49,048 bases of DNA from an uncultured Prevotella sp. (lineage in GTDB: Bacteria > Bacteroidota > Bacteroidia > Bacteroidales > Bacteroidaceae). A model generated the notes under the pieces. That model had not been told where the DNA came from and did no database searches. It saw only the letters and a program-made list of their open reading frames with translations. The position numbers and the translations under genes are program-made. The number at the start of each line of letters is the position of its first letter. The stretch's first letter is position 1. Positions 8,790 to 15,866 of the stretch are shown piece after piece. The DNA is taken from assembly GCA_934196725.1 (NCBI GenBank), contig CAKPWR010000013.1, positions 1 to 49,048 of the forward strand, read 5' to 3'.

Positions 8790-8921
8790 ATGGCAGATAA
8801 TTTTCTTGAGCGACATCGAGAGGACTACGAGAAGCGAAAGGCAGCATGGCTCAGAAGGAAGAAGCACCTTCCAAAGATAAAGCAGCCAGCCCTTCAGCGA
8901 CCTGACGATGAAGCACTGTAA
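8790..8921 (+). CDS. Small basic conserved-looking protein, 43 residues
   Basis: The frame reads MADNFLERHREDYEKRKAAW at its start and continues with Lys/Arg-rich residues to a 43-residue end. It begins 9 bases after the DUF4270 stop and is closed by a good terminator 30 bases later, which supports a real last gene of the operon. Small proteins with this MADNFLExH...YExxKAAW pattern seem familiar in Bacteroidales, sometimes mis-labelled as dehydrogenase; the function is unknown. Confidence 0.7.
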   Translation: MADNFLERHREDYEKRKAAWLRRKKHLPKIKQPALQRPDDEAL

Positions 8922-8950
8922 AATACAAAATAACATTCAACATTAAAATG

Positions 8951-9005
8951 AAATCCCGATAAGCGATTACGAGTGTTGCTCGCAACTGCTTATTGGGATT
9001 TTTTG
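8951..9005 (+). terminator. Intrinsic terminator after the DUF4270 operon
   Basis: The stem AATCCCGATAAGC pairs with GCTTATTGGGATT, enclosing a small CGAGTGTTGCTCG hairpin, and is followed by TTTTTTG. It separates the upstream operon from gdhA. Confidence 0.85.
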
Positions 9006-9163
9006 TTGCCTTATCTTCCAACCCAGATGTCATTATTTCCCTATTTACGATATCAGTTTTTCCTATATATAATAAGGTGTACGTACACAATTATACTACA
9101 TTAACCTTTACGAAAAGTTAAAAAGGTGTCTTTTTTCTACTTTTTCTTCATTTTTTCTATCTT

Positions 9164-9198
9164 TTTGTTGGTTATTTCAAGAAAAAGCTATATCTTTG
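9164..9198 (+). promoter_or_regulatory. gdhA promoter
   Basis: TAtcTTTG at 9191-9198 is a full -7 match; TTTTGTTG at 9163-9170 provides the -33 region. The predicted start is near 9205, about 45 bases before the gdhA ATG. Upstream (9062-9092) lies a TATATATAATAAGGT motif followed by the palindrome GTGTACGTACAC. Confidence 0.75.
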
Positions 9199-9249
9199 CA
9201 AACAGAAATAGGAAAAATAGATTTAAACACAATAAAAGATAAAAAGATT

Positions 9250-10584
9250 ATGAAAGCATCTGAAGTAATCGCGAATCTCCAAAGAAGATTCCCAAATGAG
9301 CCTGAGTACATTCAGGCAGTTAGTCAGGTTCTCGGTACTATCGAGGAAGAGTACAACAAGCACCCTGAGTTTGAGAAGGCAAACCTCATCGAGCGCCTTT
9401 GCATTCCAGATCGCGTGATTGAGTTCCGCGTATCATGGGTAGACGATAAGGGTAACGTTCAGACTAACATGGGTTACCGCGTACAGCACAACAATGCGAT
9501 TGGCCCTTACAAGGGAGGTCTTCGCTACCACAAGTCTGTAAACTTGGGTATCTTGAAGTTCTTGGCTTTCGAGCAGACATTCAAGAACTCTTTGACAACT
9601 CTCCCTATGGGTGGTGCTAAGGGTGGTTCTGACTTCTCTCCACGAGGTAAGAGCAACAACGAGGTGATGCGTTTCTGCCAGGCTTTCATGACTGAGCTTT
9701 ACCGTCACATGGGTCCAGACGAGGACGTTCCTGCTGGAGACATCGGTGTTGGTGGCCGTGAGGTTGGTTATCTCTTCGGAATGTACAAGAAGTTGACTCA
9801 TCAGTTCCAAGGTGTCTTGACCGGTAAGGGTCAGGAGTTCGGTGGTTCTCTCATCCGTCCTGAGGCTACAGGTTACGGTAACGTTTACTTCCTCTGCAAC
9901 ATGCTCGCTACAAAGAACATCGACATCAAGGGCAAGACAGTCTTGGTTTCTGGTTCTGGTAACGTTGCTCAGTACACCATGGAGAAGTTGCTCCAGTTGG
10001 GTGCTAAACCAGTTACATGTTCAGACTCTGACGGTTACATCTACGATCCAGACGGTATCGACCGCGAGAAGCTCGACTACATCATGGAGCTCAAGAACGT
10101 AGAGCGTGGACGTATCAAGGAATATGCTGAGAAATACGGCGTTAAGTATGTAGAGGGTGCTAAGCCTTGGTTTGAGAAGGCAGACATCGCTCTCCCATCA
10201 GCTACTCAGAACGAAATCAACGAGGAGGCTGCTAAGGCATTGGTTGCCAACGGCGTTATCGCTGTAAGCGAGGGTGCTAACATGCCTACTACTCCAGAGG
10301 CTATCAAGGTATTCCAGGATGCTAAGATTCTCTACTCTCCAGGTAAGGCTGCCAACGCAGGTGGTGTTGCAGTATCAGGTCTTGAGATGAGCCAGAACTC
10401 TGAGCGCTTGAAGTGGTCTCGTGAGGAGGTTGATGCCAAGCTCCACGATATCATGAACGATATCCACGCTAACTGCGTGAAGTATGGTACAGAGCCTGAT
10501 GGTTACATCAACTATGTAAAGGGTGCTAACGTAGCAGGCTTCCTGAAGGTAGCTAAGGCTATGATGGCTCAGGGAATCGTATAA
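9250..10584 (+). CDS. gdhA: NADP(H)-type glutamate dehydrogenase GdhA
   Basis: The product interconverts 2-oxoglutarate plus ammonia and glutamate, a main nitrogen-assimilation route in these bacteria. The 444-residue length is typical of hexameric GdhA. The start at ATG 9250 is chosen because the longer frame begins inside the -7 promoter element. Diagnostic stretches are GPYKGGLRYHKSVN (about residues 90-103), the catalytic lysine context LPMGGAKGGSDF, PAGDIGVGGREVGYL, the nucleotide-fold VSGSGNVAQYT and the NAGGVAVSGLEMSQN C-domain. It has its own promoter and two hairpins after the stop. Codon use is strongly biased, as expected for high expression. Confidence 0.98.
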   Translation: MKASEVIANLQRRFPNEPEYIQAVSQVLGTIEEEYNKHPEFEKANLIERLCIPDRVIEFRVSWVDDKGNVQTNMGYRVQHNNAIGPYKGGLRYHKSVNLGILKFLAFEQTFKNSLTTLPMGGAKGGSDFSPRGKSNNEVMRFCQAFMTELYRHMGPDEDVPAGDIGVGGREVGYLFGMYKKLTHQFQGVLTGKGQEFGGSLIRPEATGYGNVYFLCNMLATKNIDIKGKTVLVSGSGNVAQYTMEKLLQLGAKPVTCSDSDGYIYDPDGIDREKLDYIMELKNVERGRIKEYAEKYGVKYVEGAKPWFEKADIALPSATQNEINEEAAKALVANGVIAVSEGANMPTTPEAIKVFQDAKILYSPGKAANAGGVAVSGLEMSQNSERLKWSREEVDAKLHDIMNDIHANCVKYGTEPDGYINYVKGANVAGFLKVAKAMMAQGIV

Positions 10585-10664
10585 AACATAATACATAAGA
10601 GAGATTAAGGTCAAATCATCAACATAAGATAGCTAGTCTATCAAAAAAATAGATAGTGAAAATG

Positions 10665-10690
10665 GATAGTAAGTCACAAGACTTACTATC
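10665..10690. other. Perfect 11-bp hairpin downstream of gdhA
   Basis: GATAGTAAGTC, a four-base ACAA loop and GACTTACTATC form a perfect stem just before the terminator; an additional GATAG/CTATC pair lies at 10629-10643. Possibly a 3' stabilising or processing structure in the gdhA message. Confidence 0.6.
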
Positions 10691-10696
10691 TTACAA

Positions 10697-10740
10697 TAAA
10701 AGCTCCACCTGCGCATTGCGGATGGAGCTTTTATTTTTTT
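10697..10740 (+). terminator. gdhA intrinsic terminator
   Basis: ATAAAAGCTCCA pairs with TGGAGCTTTTAT and runs into a T tract. The A/T symmetry means it could also serve the converging gene on the other strand. Confidence 0.85.
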
Positions 10741-10757
10741 TCAATAGAAGTATCTTA

Positions 10758-11165
10758 TTATACCGGAGTATCCTCTGGATTATCCTTGAAGAGCTCATCG
10801 AGGGCAGGGATTTCATCCTCATCAAACCATTTGGAAAGCTTTTCCTGTGCTTTCTTTTTGGCATCCTCAGATACATCTCCCCAAACCTTATGGAGCACAT
10901 AGAGCAACACGGCCAGGTCATCGCCTAAGCCGGCAATAGGAATGGCATCAGGAATTACATCCAGCGGACTAATCAGATAACCCAAGGCTGCAATAATAAT
11001 CGCCTTATCCTTCAAAGCTACTTTATCGCTCTCTAAAGTATAATAGAGAATAAGTGCGGCATATACCATCTTGGCACCCGCACGCTTAGCGATATGCGAA
11101 ATCTTCTCGACAAATGCACTCTGAGTGAACTTGTCCTTATAATCCATAAAATCTGGTAATGTCAT
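10758..11165 (-). CDS. YkvA-family (DUF1232) membrane protein
   Basis: The 135-residue product carries the DUF1232 core YLISPLDVIPDAIPIAGLGDDLAVLLYVLHKV near residues 62-94, an amphipathic/hydrophobic hairpin typical of YkvA-like proteins of unknown function. An acidic C-terminal tail (DEDEIPALDELFKDNPED) follows. The next gene upstream on this strand is 11 bases away, so the two small membrane-protein genes are probably co-transcribed. Confidence 0.85.
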   Translation of the reverse strand: MTLPDFMDYKDKFTQSAFVEKISHIAKRAGAKMVYAALILYYTLESDKVALKDKAIIIAALGYLISPLDVIPDAIPIAGLGDDLAVLLYVLHKVWGDVSEDAKKKAQEKLSKWFDEDEIPALDELFKDNPEDTPV

Positions 11166-11176
11166 ATCATTTACTT

Positions 11177-11611
11177 TTAAAGTTTTTCATAAAATAATAC
11201 CGCCTTGATGTAGGTCTCCATCTTTGCCTCCTTGTGCTTGTTGACACGGAAAAGGATGATCATCTGGAGCAACGACTTGGCAAAACAAGCCAGCAGCAAG
11301 CCGATGATGATGGCAATGACGGTGGTAAGCACCTTGCCATTCTCATAAATAGGCGACTTATCCGGGAAACATGACAATATCAATACAGGAATCACGGTGA
11401 TGAAACCACCCACGGTAAGCTGGGTACGCTTTGAACCGCCCATATCAAGTATCGCCTGCTTATCAAAAAGATAATCATCCAGATCCATGCGGGTGATACC
11501 GTAATTCTCCAACTTAGGAAAATCAGGTTCATCGCCATACTTGGCAATCTTTCCGGTCACCTTATGTTCAAAATCATCTAATATCTGCTTTTCTGGTTCT
11601 TTGAGTTCCAT
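11177..11611 (-). CDS. Predicted two-helix membrane protein, unknown function
   Basis: The 144-residue product has an acidic soluble N-terminus (about 65 residues), then two strongly hydrophobic segments around residues 66-85 and 92-117 separated by a short DKSPIYENGK loop, and a short basic tail. I do not recognise a domain. It is the first gene of a two-gene unit with the DUF1232 protein. Confidence 0.75.
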   Translation of the reverse strand: MELKEPEKQILDDFEHKVTGKIAKYGDEPDFPKLENYGITRMDLDDYLFDKQAILDMGGSKRTQLTVGGFITVIPVLILSCFPDKSPIYENGKVLTTVIAIIIGLLLACFAKSLLQMIILFRVNKHKEAKMETYIKAVLFYEKL

Positions 11612-11727
11612 AATCTTGTAGTTGTTTAAAATGTTAGAAATATCACATCATACATATTATATAAATAAGGTATTGTGCACCTTTAGATATAAACAGGTAA
11701 CGATGCAAAAGAACTAAAATAAAGAAA

Positions 11728-12167
11728 GCAGTGCCCCTATAAGCCGAGTTCTGTGCCTGCAATGAATGGTAAGAGAACAAAGAGATGCAGGCGCTTGTCA
11801 TTTATCTAGTCCCAGAGTCACCCCTGGGCTCAAGCACTCTACCCTCCACAGCAGTTCCCGAAGGAACAATCGGACGAGCCGCCCTCAATCTGCGGTATAC
11901 ATGAGCTTACAGCTCCCAGATGGTACAGCCTGACGATCACCCGCCAGCTGGTGGTCTCTTACACCACCTTCTCACCCTTACCCGACACTAAACCACGATG
12001 AAGCAAGCCTCATCGCTACGGAATAAGTTTCGGGCGGTTATTTTCTTCTACCGACACCTACTGTCACCAATAGCTTCTAGTTTCGGAAGTGGGATGCCCT
12101 ATGCTGCCCGGACTTTCCTCTCGCATCCCCATAAAGGAATGCCAGCGACAAGCCGGAGCACTGCTTT
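11728..12167 (-). ncRNA. rnpB: RNase P RNA (bacterial type A-like)
   Basis: On the minus strand the 5' end pairs GCAGTGCTCC with GGGGCACTGC at the 3' end (helix P1). Universal blocks are visible: GAGGAAAGTCCGGGC near the 5' side (reverse strand of 12107-12123) and the ACAGAACTCGGCTTATAGGG ending near 11733. The transcript is about 440 nt, normal for a Bacteroidales RNase P RNA. A T-rich stretch follows the 3' end. It processes the 5' leader of precursor tRNAs with RnpA. Confidence 0.96.
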
Positions 12168-12174
12168 CGATATG

Positions 12175-12182
12175 CAAAGGTA
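12175..12182 (-). promoter_or_regulatory. rnpB promoter -7 element
   Basis: On the minus strand TAccTTTG (followed by C) lies 7-8 bases before the inferred RNase P RNA 5' end, exactly where a Bacteroidetes -7 box should be. Confidence 0.75.
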
Positions 12183-12501
12183 AGAAAAAAAAAGAAGAAA
12201 GGAAAATTTATCTCCATTTTTTTTATCTCTTTTGCCTTTTTTGCCTATCTTTTCGAATAGTGATAACGGAAGGAAGAGGAAAGAAACTCAAATAAACAGA
12301 GACATTTGCGGGTTTTAATTTGCAAATATTAAATATTCCATATTTTTTAGTTCCGTATACAGAAGTAAGACAAGTGACTTAAGTACTGAATATTTGTAAA
12401 AATAGAGCTTTTCTTGTTTAACAGCCGTTAAAGTGTTAATTTTAAATGTTAAAACCGAATAAAAAACGAAGCGGAAATGAACGTATATCAGAAAATGACT
12501 C

Positions 12502-12509
12502 TATATTTG
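12502..12509 (+). promoter_or_regulatory. htrA housekeeping-type -7 element
   Basis: TAtaTTTG matches TAnnTTTG, about 98 bases before the htrA ATG. No clear TTTG is found 19-21 bases upstream. The stretch 12183-12500 otherwise holds only AT-rich DNA with no gene that I can support. Confidence 0.55.
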
Positions 12510-12545
12510 CAACCGAAAAGCAACAGCTATTGCCACAGAAACAGA

Positions 12546-12562
12546 TTGGCACACTTTTAGCT
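12546..12562 (+). promoter_or_regulatory. Sigma-54-like -24/-12 site upstream of htrA
   Basis: TTGGCAC, four to five spacer bases and TTAGCT give the -24 GG and -12 GC of the RpoN consensus with correct spacing; the mismatches to TTGGCACGnnnnTTGCW are the G after GGCAC and one T in the -12 box. The predicted start would be near 12573, 34 bases before the ATG. Confidence 0.4.
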
Positions 12563-12606
12563 GACTGCTTAAAAACAAAGAATAGAAAATTAAAAAAATA
12601 AGAGAC

Positions 12607-14070
12607 ATGAAAAAAGTAACAAATTACGTAATCGCTGCATTGTGCGTAGGTTCACTCGCATTCTCTGCAGGTTCATTCATGAAGGTAAACGCAGCAACAT
12701 CTGCTACAGCAACAACTCCTGGTCAGCCAGTCGACTTAACATTCGCAGCAGAAAAGGCTCTACCTGCCGTTGTACATATCAAATACGTACAGAATTCCAA
12801 AGTAAAGACTGTAGACGTACAAAGCGATCCTTTCGGAGGATTCTTCGACCCATTCGGATTCTTCGGAAATCCAGGCCAGGGAGGTACCCGCAAGCAGCAG
12901 GTCCAGACTCCTAAGCGCGAAGCTACAGGTTCTGGTGTCATAATCAGCACAGACGGTTATATCGTAACCAACAACCATGTAGTAGAAGGTGCTGACGAAT
13001 TGACAGTAACACTGAACGACAACCGAGAGTTCTCTGCCCGCATCATCGGAACCGACAAGACCACCGACCTTGCCCTGATCAAGATTGAAGGCAAGAACCT
13101 CCCTACACTTCCTATCGCCAACAGCGATAACGTAAAGGTAGGTGAATGGGTTATTGCAGTGGGCAATCCATTCGGTCTCAACAATACAGTAACAGCAGGT
13201 ATCATCTCTGCCAAGGCACGTACACTCGGTGCCAACGGTGTAGAGAGCTTCATCCAGACCGATGCAGCCATCAACGCAGGTAACTCCGGCGGTGCTCTGG
13301 TTAACACTCAGGGCGAACTGGTAGGTATCAATGCCATGCTCTATTCACAGACCGGCTCATACGCAGGTTACGGTTTTGCCATCCCAACCTCTATCATGAA
13401 CAAGGTGGTAGATGATATCAAGAAGTATGGCAGCGTACAGCGCGTCATGTTGAGCATTCAGGGTAGCGATGTCCTCAATTACATCAATGCACAGAAGGAG
13501 AATGGCAAGGAAGTGGATCTCGGAACCAACGAGGGTGTATATATTGCCAAGGTAGACGAGGACGGCAACGGTGCAGCAGCCGACTTGAAGGAAGGCGATG
13601 TCATCACCAAGGTAGACGGCAAGAAGGTAACCAAGATGGCAGAGCTGCAGGAGACACTTAACGGCAAGCGTCCTGGCGACAAGATGAGCATCACCTACCT
13701 GCGCAACAAGAAGACCATCACCAAGACCATCACTTTGAAGAATGCCCAGGGCAATACTTCAGTCATCAAGAGCGCAGACCTCGATGTTCTCGGTGGAACC
13801 TTCCGTCCTGTCACACAGAGCATGAAGGATCAGCTCAACATCAAGTATGGCGTAGAGGTAATGAAGGTGAACAGCGGTGCCCTGAAGGATGCCGGCATTT
13901 CACGCGGATTCATCATCCAGCGCATCAACGACAGCAATATCAGTTCACTCGACGACCTTCAGAAGGCTGTGAAGAGTGCATCTACAAGCAAGGATCCAGT
14001 GCTCTATATCCAGGGTATCTGGCCAACAGGCAAGAAGGCATACTTTGCTGTTCCATTGCAGAAAGACTAA
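12607..14070 (+). CDS. degP: Do-family periplasmic serine protease HtrA/DegP
   Basis: The 487-residue product degrades or refolds damaged envelope proteins. A signal peptide covers about residues 1-30. The trypsin-like domain has His124 (NNHVVEG), Asp154 (TTDLALIK) and Ser227 (GNSGGALV). Two PDZ domains follow, with the first near residues 290-380 (GVYIAKVDEDGNGAAADLKEGD) and a second at the C-terminus (SRGFIIQRIND). It has a glycine/phenylalanine-rich flexible loop (residues about 75-95) typical of the LA loop region. It is a single gene with its own promoter region and a terminator. Confidence 0.96.
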   Translation: MKKVTNYVIAALCVGSLAFSAGSFMKVNAATSATATTPGQPVDLTFAAEKALPAVVHIKYVQNSKVKTVDVQSDPFGGFFDPFGFFGNPGQGGTRKQQVQTPKREATGSGVIISTDGYIVTNNHVVEGADELTVTLNDNREFSARIIGTDKTTDLALIKIEGKNLPTLPIANSDNVKVGEWVIAVGNPFGLNNTVTAGIISAKARTLGANGVESFIQTDAAINAGNSGGALVNTQGELVGINAMLYSQTGSYAGYGFAIPTSIMNKVVDDIKKYGSVQRVMLSIQGSDVLNYINAQKENGKEVDLGTNEGVYIAKVDEDGNGAAADLKEGDVITKVDGKKVTKMAELQETLNGKRPGDKMSITYLRNKKTITKTITLKNAQGNTSVIKSADLDVLGGTFRPVTQSMKDQLNIKYGVEVMKVNSGALKDAGISRGFIIQRINDSNISSLDDLQKAVKSASTSKDPVLYIQGIWPTGKKAYFAVPLQKD

Positions 14071-14135
14071 TTATAGCAAACAGCTTTTAGAAGAAGAGAC
14101 TAGAAATAACCTCTTCAGAAATGATAAAAAATGAC

Positions 14136-14175
14136 AAAATAGCAGGTATTTTCAAAAATATCTGCTATTTTTTTT
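14136..14175 (+). terminator. htrA intrinsic terminator
   Basis: AAAATAGCAGGTATTTT and its complement AATATCTGCTATTTT form a stem followed by eight T. Its T tract overlaps the -33 box of the next promoter. Confidence 0.85.
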
Positions 14176-14203
14176 GTTATTTCAAACAAAAAGCGTACTT
14201 TTG
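14173..14203 (+). promoter_or_regulatory. rpoD promoter, full consensus
   Basis: TTTG (14173-14176), exactly 19 bases, then TActTTTG (14196-14203). The predicted start is near 14210, about 20 bases before the ATG. Confidence 0.85.
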
Positions 14204-14228
14204 CAACAACATAAAATTAAACTCTACC

Positions 14229-15089
14229 ATGAGACAGCTTAAAATAACAAAATCTATAACGAATCGCGAAAGCGCATCGTTAGAAAAATATCTCCAAGAG
14301 ATTGGTCATGAAGAGCTTCTTACTACAGAACAAGAAGTAGAATTGGCTCAGAAAATAAGGAAAGGTGATAAAAAAGCATTGGAAAGACTATGCAAGGCTA
14401 ATCTGCGATTCGTTGTATCAGTAGCCAAGCAATATCAAAACCAAGGTTTGAGTTTGCCAGACCTTATCAACGAAGGTAACCTTGGTCTCATTAAGGCTGC
14501 CGAAAAATTTGATGACACACGCGGCTTTAAGTTCATATCTTATGCTGTATGGTGGATCAGACAGAGTATTCTGCAGGCTATTGCCGAGCAGAGCAGATTG
14601 GTGCGCTTACCTCTCAATCAGGTGGGAAGCATGACGAAAATCATGAAAGAGGCGCATAAATTTGAACAGGAGTACGAACGTAAACCTAGTATTAACGAGA
14701 TGGCTGAACGCATCGACATGCCGGAAGACAAGATTGCGGATGCCATGAATGCCAACAGCCACGAAGTGAGCGTAGATGCTCCATTCGTCAACGGCGAAGA
14801 AGGAAGCATGGTTGACTCCATGACAAGTCCTGACAACCCTTCTACTGACAAAGAGTTGGTAAAGGAATCACTCAGGCTGGAAGTGGAACGCATGATCAAG
14901 CTTCTCGGTGACCGTGAGCAAAAAGTGATCAGAGCCTTTTTTGGCATCGGAGAACCCGAACTGACACTGGATGAAATAGGCGTAAAGTATAACCTGACCC
15001 GAGAGCGCGTACGTCAGATCAAGGAGAAGGCTATTCGCCGAATACGTCATAATACGAAAAATAAACTGCTGAAATCTTACTTGGGATAA
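14229..15089 (+). CDS. rpoD: Primary RNA polymerase sigma factor RpoD (Bacteroidetes type)
   Basis: The 286-residue product directs transcription from TTTG/TAnnTTTG promoters. The start at ATG 14229 ([10 protein letters not shown]) follows the -7 element, so the longer open frame is excluded. Domain order is region 1.2 ([16 protein letters not shown]), region 2 with [20 protein letters not shown] and [13 protein letters not shown], region 3 and region 4 with [27 protein letters not shown]. Region 1.1 and the large non-conserved insert of proteobacterial RpoD are missing, the normal state in Bacteroidetes. Confidence 0.97.
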   Translation: MRQLKITKSITNRESASLEKYLQEIGHEELLTTEQEVELAQKIRKGDKKALERLCKANLRFVVSVAKQYQNQGLSLPDLINEGNLGLIKAAEKFDDTRGFKFISYAVWWIRQSILQAIAEQSRLVRLPLNQVGSMTKIMKEAHKFEQEYERKPSINEMAERIDMPEDKIADAMNANSHEVSVDAPFVNGEEGSMVDSMTSPDNPSTDKELVKESLRLEVERMIKLLGDREQKVIRAFFGIGEPELTLDEIGVKYNLTRERVRQIKEKAIRRIRHNTKNKLLKSYLG

Positions 15090-15137
15090 GCATGAGAAAA
15101 GCTGAATCCTATAGAAGACAGCATCTGAAATAGGAAT

Positions 15138-15794
15138 ATGAAAATGAATATTAGAAAATTAGCTTTAGCAGCATTGATGATGGCTTTGGGATTCTCTTCT
15201 CTGGCTAACGCTGCAAAAAATGATCCGAAAACCGCATATATCTTCGGTTTTGCATCATCGTTCAACGATTCTACAGTATACATTACTGGAGTTCAGAAAG
15301 TAGACTCAGCCTACTTCGTAGGAAAAGCAAATTTCCTGGTAAGCAGAGACAACTATTCTTTCCAGCTGAGAGACTATCTGGAGCAGCAGGGAGCCGGATA
15401 CAGAACCTGCGCTGTCATCTATGACATCAACCAGAAGAAGGCAGAAAAGAAGTGGATGAAGCTTTACAGCAAATACACTCGCAAGCCTAAGGCAAAGCGC
15501 CTGAAGAGCGGTGAGAAGCCAAAGGATCTCCCTACTCCTTGGTTGGTCAAGACCATTGACAATGCAGATTTCCATTTCGCAGGTGTTACCCCAACTTCCT
15601 TTGAGGAGCCAAAGACCAAAGCAGAAATCAAAGCTGAAAAACTGCAGGCAAAGGCAGAAGCTAAAAAGCACAAGGAAGACATGAAGAAGCAGAAGCAGAA
15701 AATCAAGCAGGCTAATGCTGAATTGAAGAAAGCCAAAGCTGAAGCAAAATGGGAAAAGAAGATGCAGAAGAAAATGCAGAAAGAAAAGAAATAA
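15138..15794 (+). CDS. Secreted Lys/Ala/Glu-rich protein of unknown function
   Basis: The 218-residue product begins with a signal peptide cleaved near ANA-AK (about residue 25). A compact region of about 120 residues (TAYIFGFASSFNDSTVYITGVQKVD...) follows, then a long charged C-terminus from about residue 150 made of Lys/Ala/Glu repeats that should form a coiled coil. I do not recognise a named domain. It follows rpoD after 48 bases, with a purine-rich site ahead of ATG 15138 (second ATG at 15144). A strong hairpin follows the stop. Confidence 0.8.
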   Translation: MKMNIRKLALAALMMALGFSSLANAAKNDPKTAYIFGFASSFNDSTVYITGVQKVDSAYFVGKANFLVSRDNYSFQLRDYLEQQGAGYRTCAVIYDINQKKAEKKWMKLYSKYTRKPKAKRLKSGEKPKDLPTPWLVKTIDNADFHFAGVTPTSFEEPKTKAEIKAEKLQAKAEAKKHKEDMKKQKQKIKQANAELKKAKAEAKWEKKMQKKMQKEKK

Positions 15795-15811
15795 TAACAA
15801 AATACAAAAAG

Positions 15812-15861
15812 AAAAGCCCAGGGTTCTTTGCCCTGGGCTTTATTGTTTTGCCCATTCAAGG
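15812..15861. terminator. Terminator/palindromic repeat between converging genes
   Basis: AAAGCCCAGGG, seven loop bases, CCCTGGGCTTT, then TATTGTTTT; a weaker TGCCCattcaaGGGGCA follows. It works as a terminator and is also a variant of the palindromic repeat at 4989-5032 (CCCAGGG/CCCTGGG then GCCC-TTCA-GGGC). Confidence 0.8.
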
Positions 15862-15866
15862 GGCAC

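Noticed and set aside
8851..9090. Minus-strand 79-codon frame upstream of gdhA
   Set aside because: It overlaps the DUF4270 operon terminator and the TATATATAATAAGGT motif and has no recognisable protein features.
12183..12500. Possible small gene between rnpB and htrA
   Set aside because: Only short frames without initiation context exist; the stretch is AT-rich and holds promoter elements near its right end.
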